Assembly: GCF_025144225.1 (NCBI RefSeq)
Contig: NZ_JALXXB010000001.1
Span: forward strand, 1 to 64,000
Reading direction: 5' to 3'
From: Aestuariimicrobium sp. p3-SID1156
GTDB taxonomy: Bacteria; Actinomycetota; Actinomycetes; Propionibacteriales; Propionibacteriaceae
Length of the DNA stretch: 64,000 bases
Each line of letters opens with the position of its first letter. Positions within the stretch are counted from its first letter, which is position 1. Below, piece after piece: positions 62,199 to 64,000 of the stretch. The position numbers and the translations under genes were made by a program. Below the pieces are notes generated by a model that searched no databases, was not told the DNA's origin, and saw only the letters and a list, made by a program, of their open reading frames with translations.

Positions 62199-62285
62199 GG
62201 TCCGAGGACTCCTTCGAGCGTCAAGTGGGCTGGGTTCAGCCTACCGCCCTCGACTGCCCGGCCCCCACGAGCGACTCCGCATCAC

Positions 62286-63002
62286 GTGGCACCACTTTGC
62301 ACCGGACGCCCGTCCCGCTACTACGACCCCGCCCAGGTGCCCGATGCGCTGTTCATCCGGCAGCTTCGGGACGTCGGGTTCTCCGTCTCGGCCATTGCCG
62401 CCCTGCTCCCGCTGCGTGCCGATCCCGAAGCCCTCGGACGCGCGCTGGCCGTGCAGCGCGACCAGCTCCTCGCCGACGCCCCCGAAGCCCGCCGCCGCGT
62501 CGCCGAACTGGACCACCTCGTATCAGCCCTCCAGGAGGAGACCATGACCACCATCACCACCACGACCGTGCCCGCCATTCGCGTCGCATCCCTGCGCACG
62601 GTGATCCCCAACTACCCGGCCGAGGGCCTGGCCTGGCAGAAGATCATGACTGAGGTCGGACGCCAGGGGCTGCGTCCCACCGCCGATCCCTGCGGCGCCA
62701 CCTTCCACGACGACGGCTACCAGGAGGGGGATGTCGACCTCTCGGTGTGGGTGCCGGTGGGGCTGAATGCGACCGCGTCTGAGCCGCTCGCGATCGAGGA
62801 GCTGCCCGAGCAGAAGGTCGTGCTCACCACCGTGCACGGGCCCTTCGATGGGATCGGTCCGGCCTGTGACGCGCTCGCCGAGCACATCGCCGAGAACGGT
62901 CTGGTGCCCAACGGGAAGATGTTCAACCGCTACCTGGTCGGCCCCGGCCGCACCCAAAACCCCGAGGAGTACGTGACCGAGGTCTGCATCCCGATCGCCT
63001 GA
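62286..63002 (+). CDS. MerR-type regulator with GyrI-like domain, N-terminus incomplete
   Basis: From GTG 62286 the frame encodes 238 residues: SRYYDPAQVPDALFIRQLRD (second half of a MerR DNA-binding domain), a helical linker, then a GyrI-like effector domain (TVPAIRVASLRTVIPNYPA, GATFHDDGYQEGDVDLSVWVPV, EQKVVLTTVHGPFDGIG). The usual first 35-40 residues (IGEFARL...LRHYDEIGLL) are missing, so DNA binding is doubtful. ATG 62544 has AGGAGGAG just upstream and could start the GyrI-like domain alone (152 residues). Either a decayed MerR gene or one that now makes only the ligand-binding part. Confidence 0.7.
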   Translation: MAPLCTGRPSRYYDPAQVPDALFIRQLRDVGFSVSAIAALLPLRADPEALGRALAVQRDQLLADAPEARRRVAELDHLVSALQEETMTTITTTTVPAIRVASLRTVIPNYPAEGLAWQKIMTEVGRQGLRPTADPCGATFHDDGYQEGDVDLSVWVPVGLNATASEPLAIEELPEQKVVLTTVHGPFDGIGPACDALAEHIAENGLVPNGKMFNRYLVGPGRTQNPEEYVTEVCIPIA

Positions 63003-63015
63003 CCACCCCCATCAC

Positions 63016-63089
63016 CTACTACGCGCCGTAGTTACACACTTGGACCGGCGACAAGGCTGGTCCGAGTGCAAAACCACGGCGCGTAGTAG
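63016..63089. repeat. 74-bp palindromic element, copy B
   Basis: Arms CTACTACGCGCCGT (63016-63029) and ACGGCGCGTAGTAG (63076-63089). Read on the minus strand its first half is identical to copy A (57888) for 34 bases; the middle differs but the length is equal. It again separates convergent genes. Confidence 0.92.
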
Positions 63090-63097
63090 CGGGCGGG

Positions 63098-64000
<903 letters not shown>

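Overview
The window comes from a high-GC actinobacterium, most likely a member of the Propionibacteriaceae or a close relative. The reasons are the strong G/C third-position bias, the many leaderless GTG/ATG starts, the pta-ackA pair with a long Pta, a DAP-type peptidoglycan toolkit (FemX-like transferase, MecA_N-type PBP), and narGHJI beside a complete molybdenum-cofactor set. This placement is inferred from gene content; no marker gene settles it. There is no rRNA, tRNA, CRISPR array, prophage or recognisable transposase in the window.

Layout. 0-5.8 kb: nitronate monooxygenase, a two-domain animal/fungal-type phosphofructokinase, and a secreted beta-propeller protein with a 54-bp tandem-repeat tail. 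5.8-8.9 kb: a gene-free stretch holding a chimeric partial duplication, a secreted FG-GAP protein, and a membrane protein/TetR pair. 9-18.9 kb: housekeeping metabolism and cell wall (fumC, a VIT/CCC1 transporter, a TetR regulator, an HTH protein coupled to a Ser/Thr kinase, citrate synthase, a lipoprotein PBP, a sirtuin, a TM2 protein). 18.9-25 kb: two paralogous long-chain acyl-CoA synthetases around a DUF418 membrane protein and endonuclease IV. 25-42.7 kb: an anaerobic nitrate-respiration block. It holds moeB-like, moaE, moeA, moaC, mog, moaA, moaD, a second MogA/MoaB, narK, narI, narJ, narH, narG and mobA, followed by accessory genes: DUF488, a frameshifted SufR-like regulator, DUF2249, a His-rich hemerythrin-like protein, and a flavoprotein reductase fused to a PAS domain. 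42.8-46.7 kb: pta-ackA plus a coupled unknown gene. 46.8-50.1 kb: a three-gene operon (SDR, PlsC-type acyltransferase, alkyl-DHAP-synthase-like flavoprotein) resembling the eukaryotic ether-lipid pathway. 50.2-53.5 kb: vapBC, then a FemX-like transferase coupled to an alanine-racemase-like protein, then an orphan antitoxin. 53.5-62.2 kb: a surface-polysaccharide locus (two GT4 glycosyltransferases, a priming glycosylphosphotransferase, wecB, wecC) interrupted by a mazEF module bracketed by two palindromic elements. 62.3-64 kb: a MerR/GyrI-type regulator with an incomplete DNA-binding domain and the 3' part of gcvP.

How the genes work together. The Moco genes supply bis-MGD for NarG; NarK brings in nitrate; NarJ matures the enzyme. 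The flanking redox genes plausibly sense or detoxify nitrite/NO. Pta-AckA would give substrate-level ATP during anaerobic growth. WecB and WecC make UDP-ManNAc and UDP-ManNAcA for the polysaccharide started by the glycosylphosphotransferase.

The most unusual signals are: (i) two families of interspersed palindromes, one pair bracketing mazEF with an exactly inverted central loop; (ii) the chimeric duplication at 5973-6120; (iii) the ether-lipid-like operon; (iv) the reductase-PAS fusion in a nitrogen-oxide neighbourhood; and (v) a pervasive leaderless-start pattern. All of this was read by eye; no alignment or database search was run.
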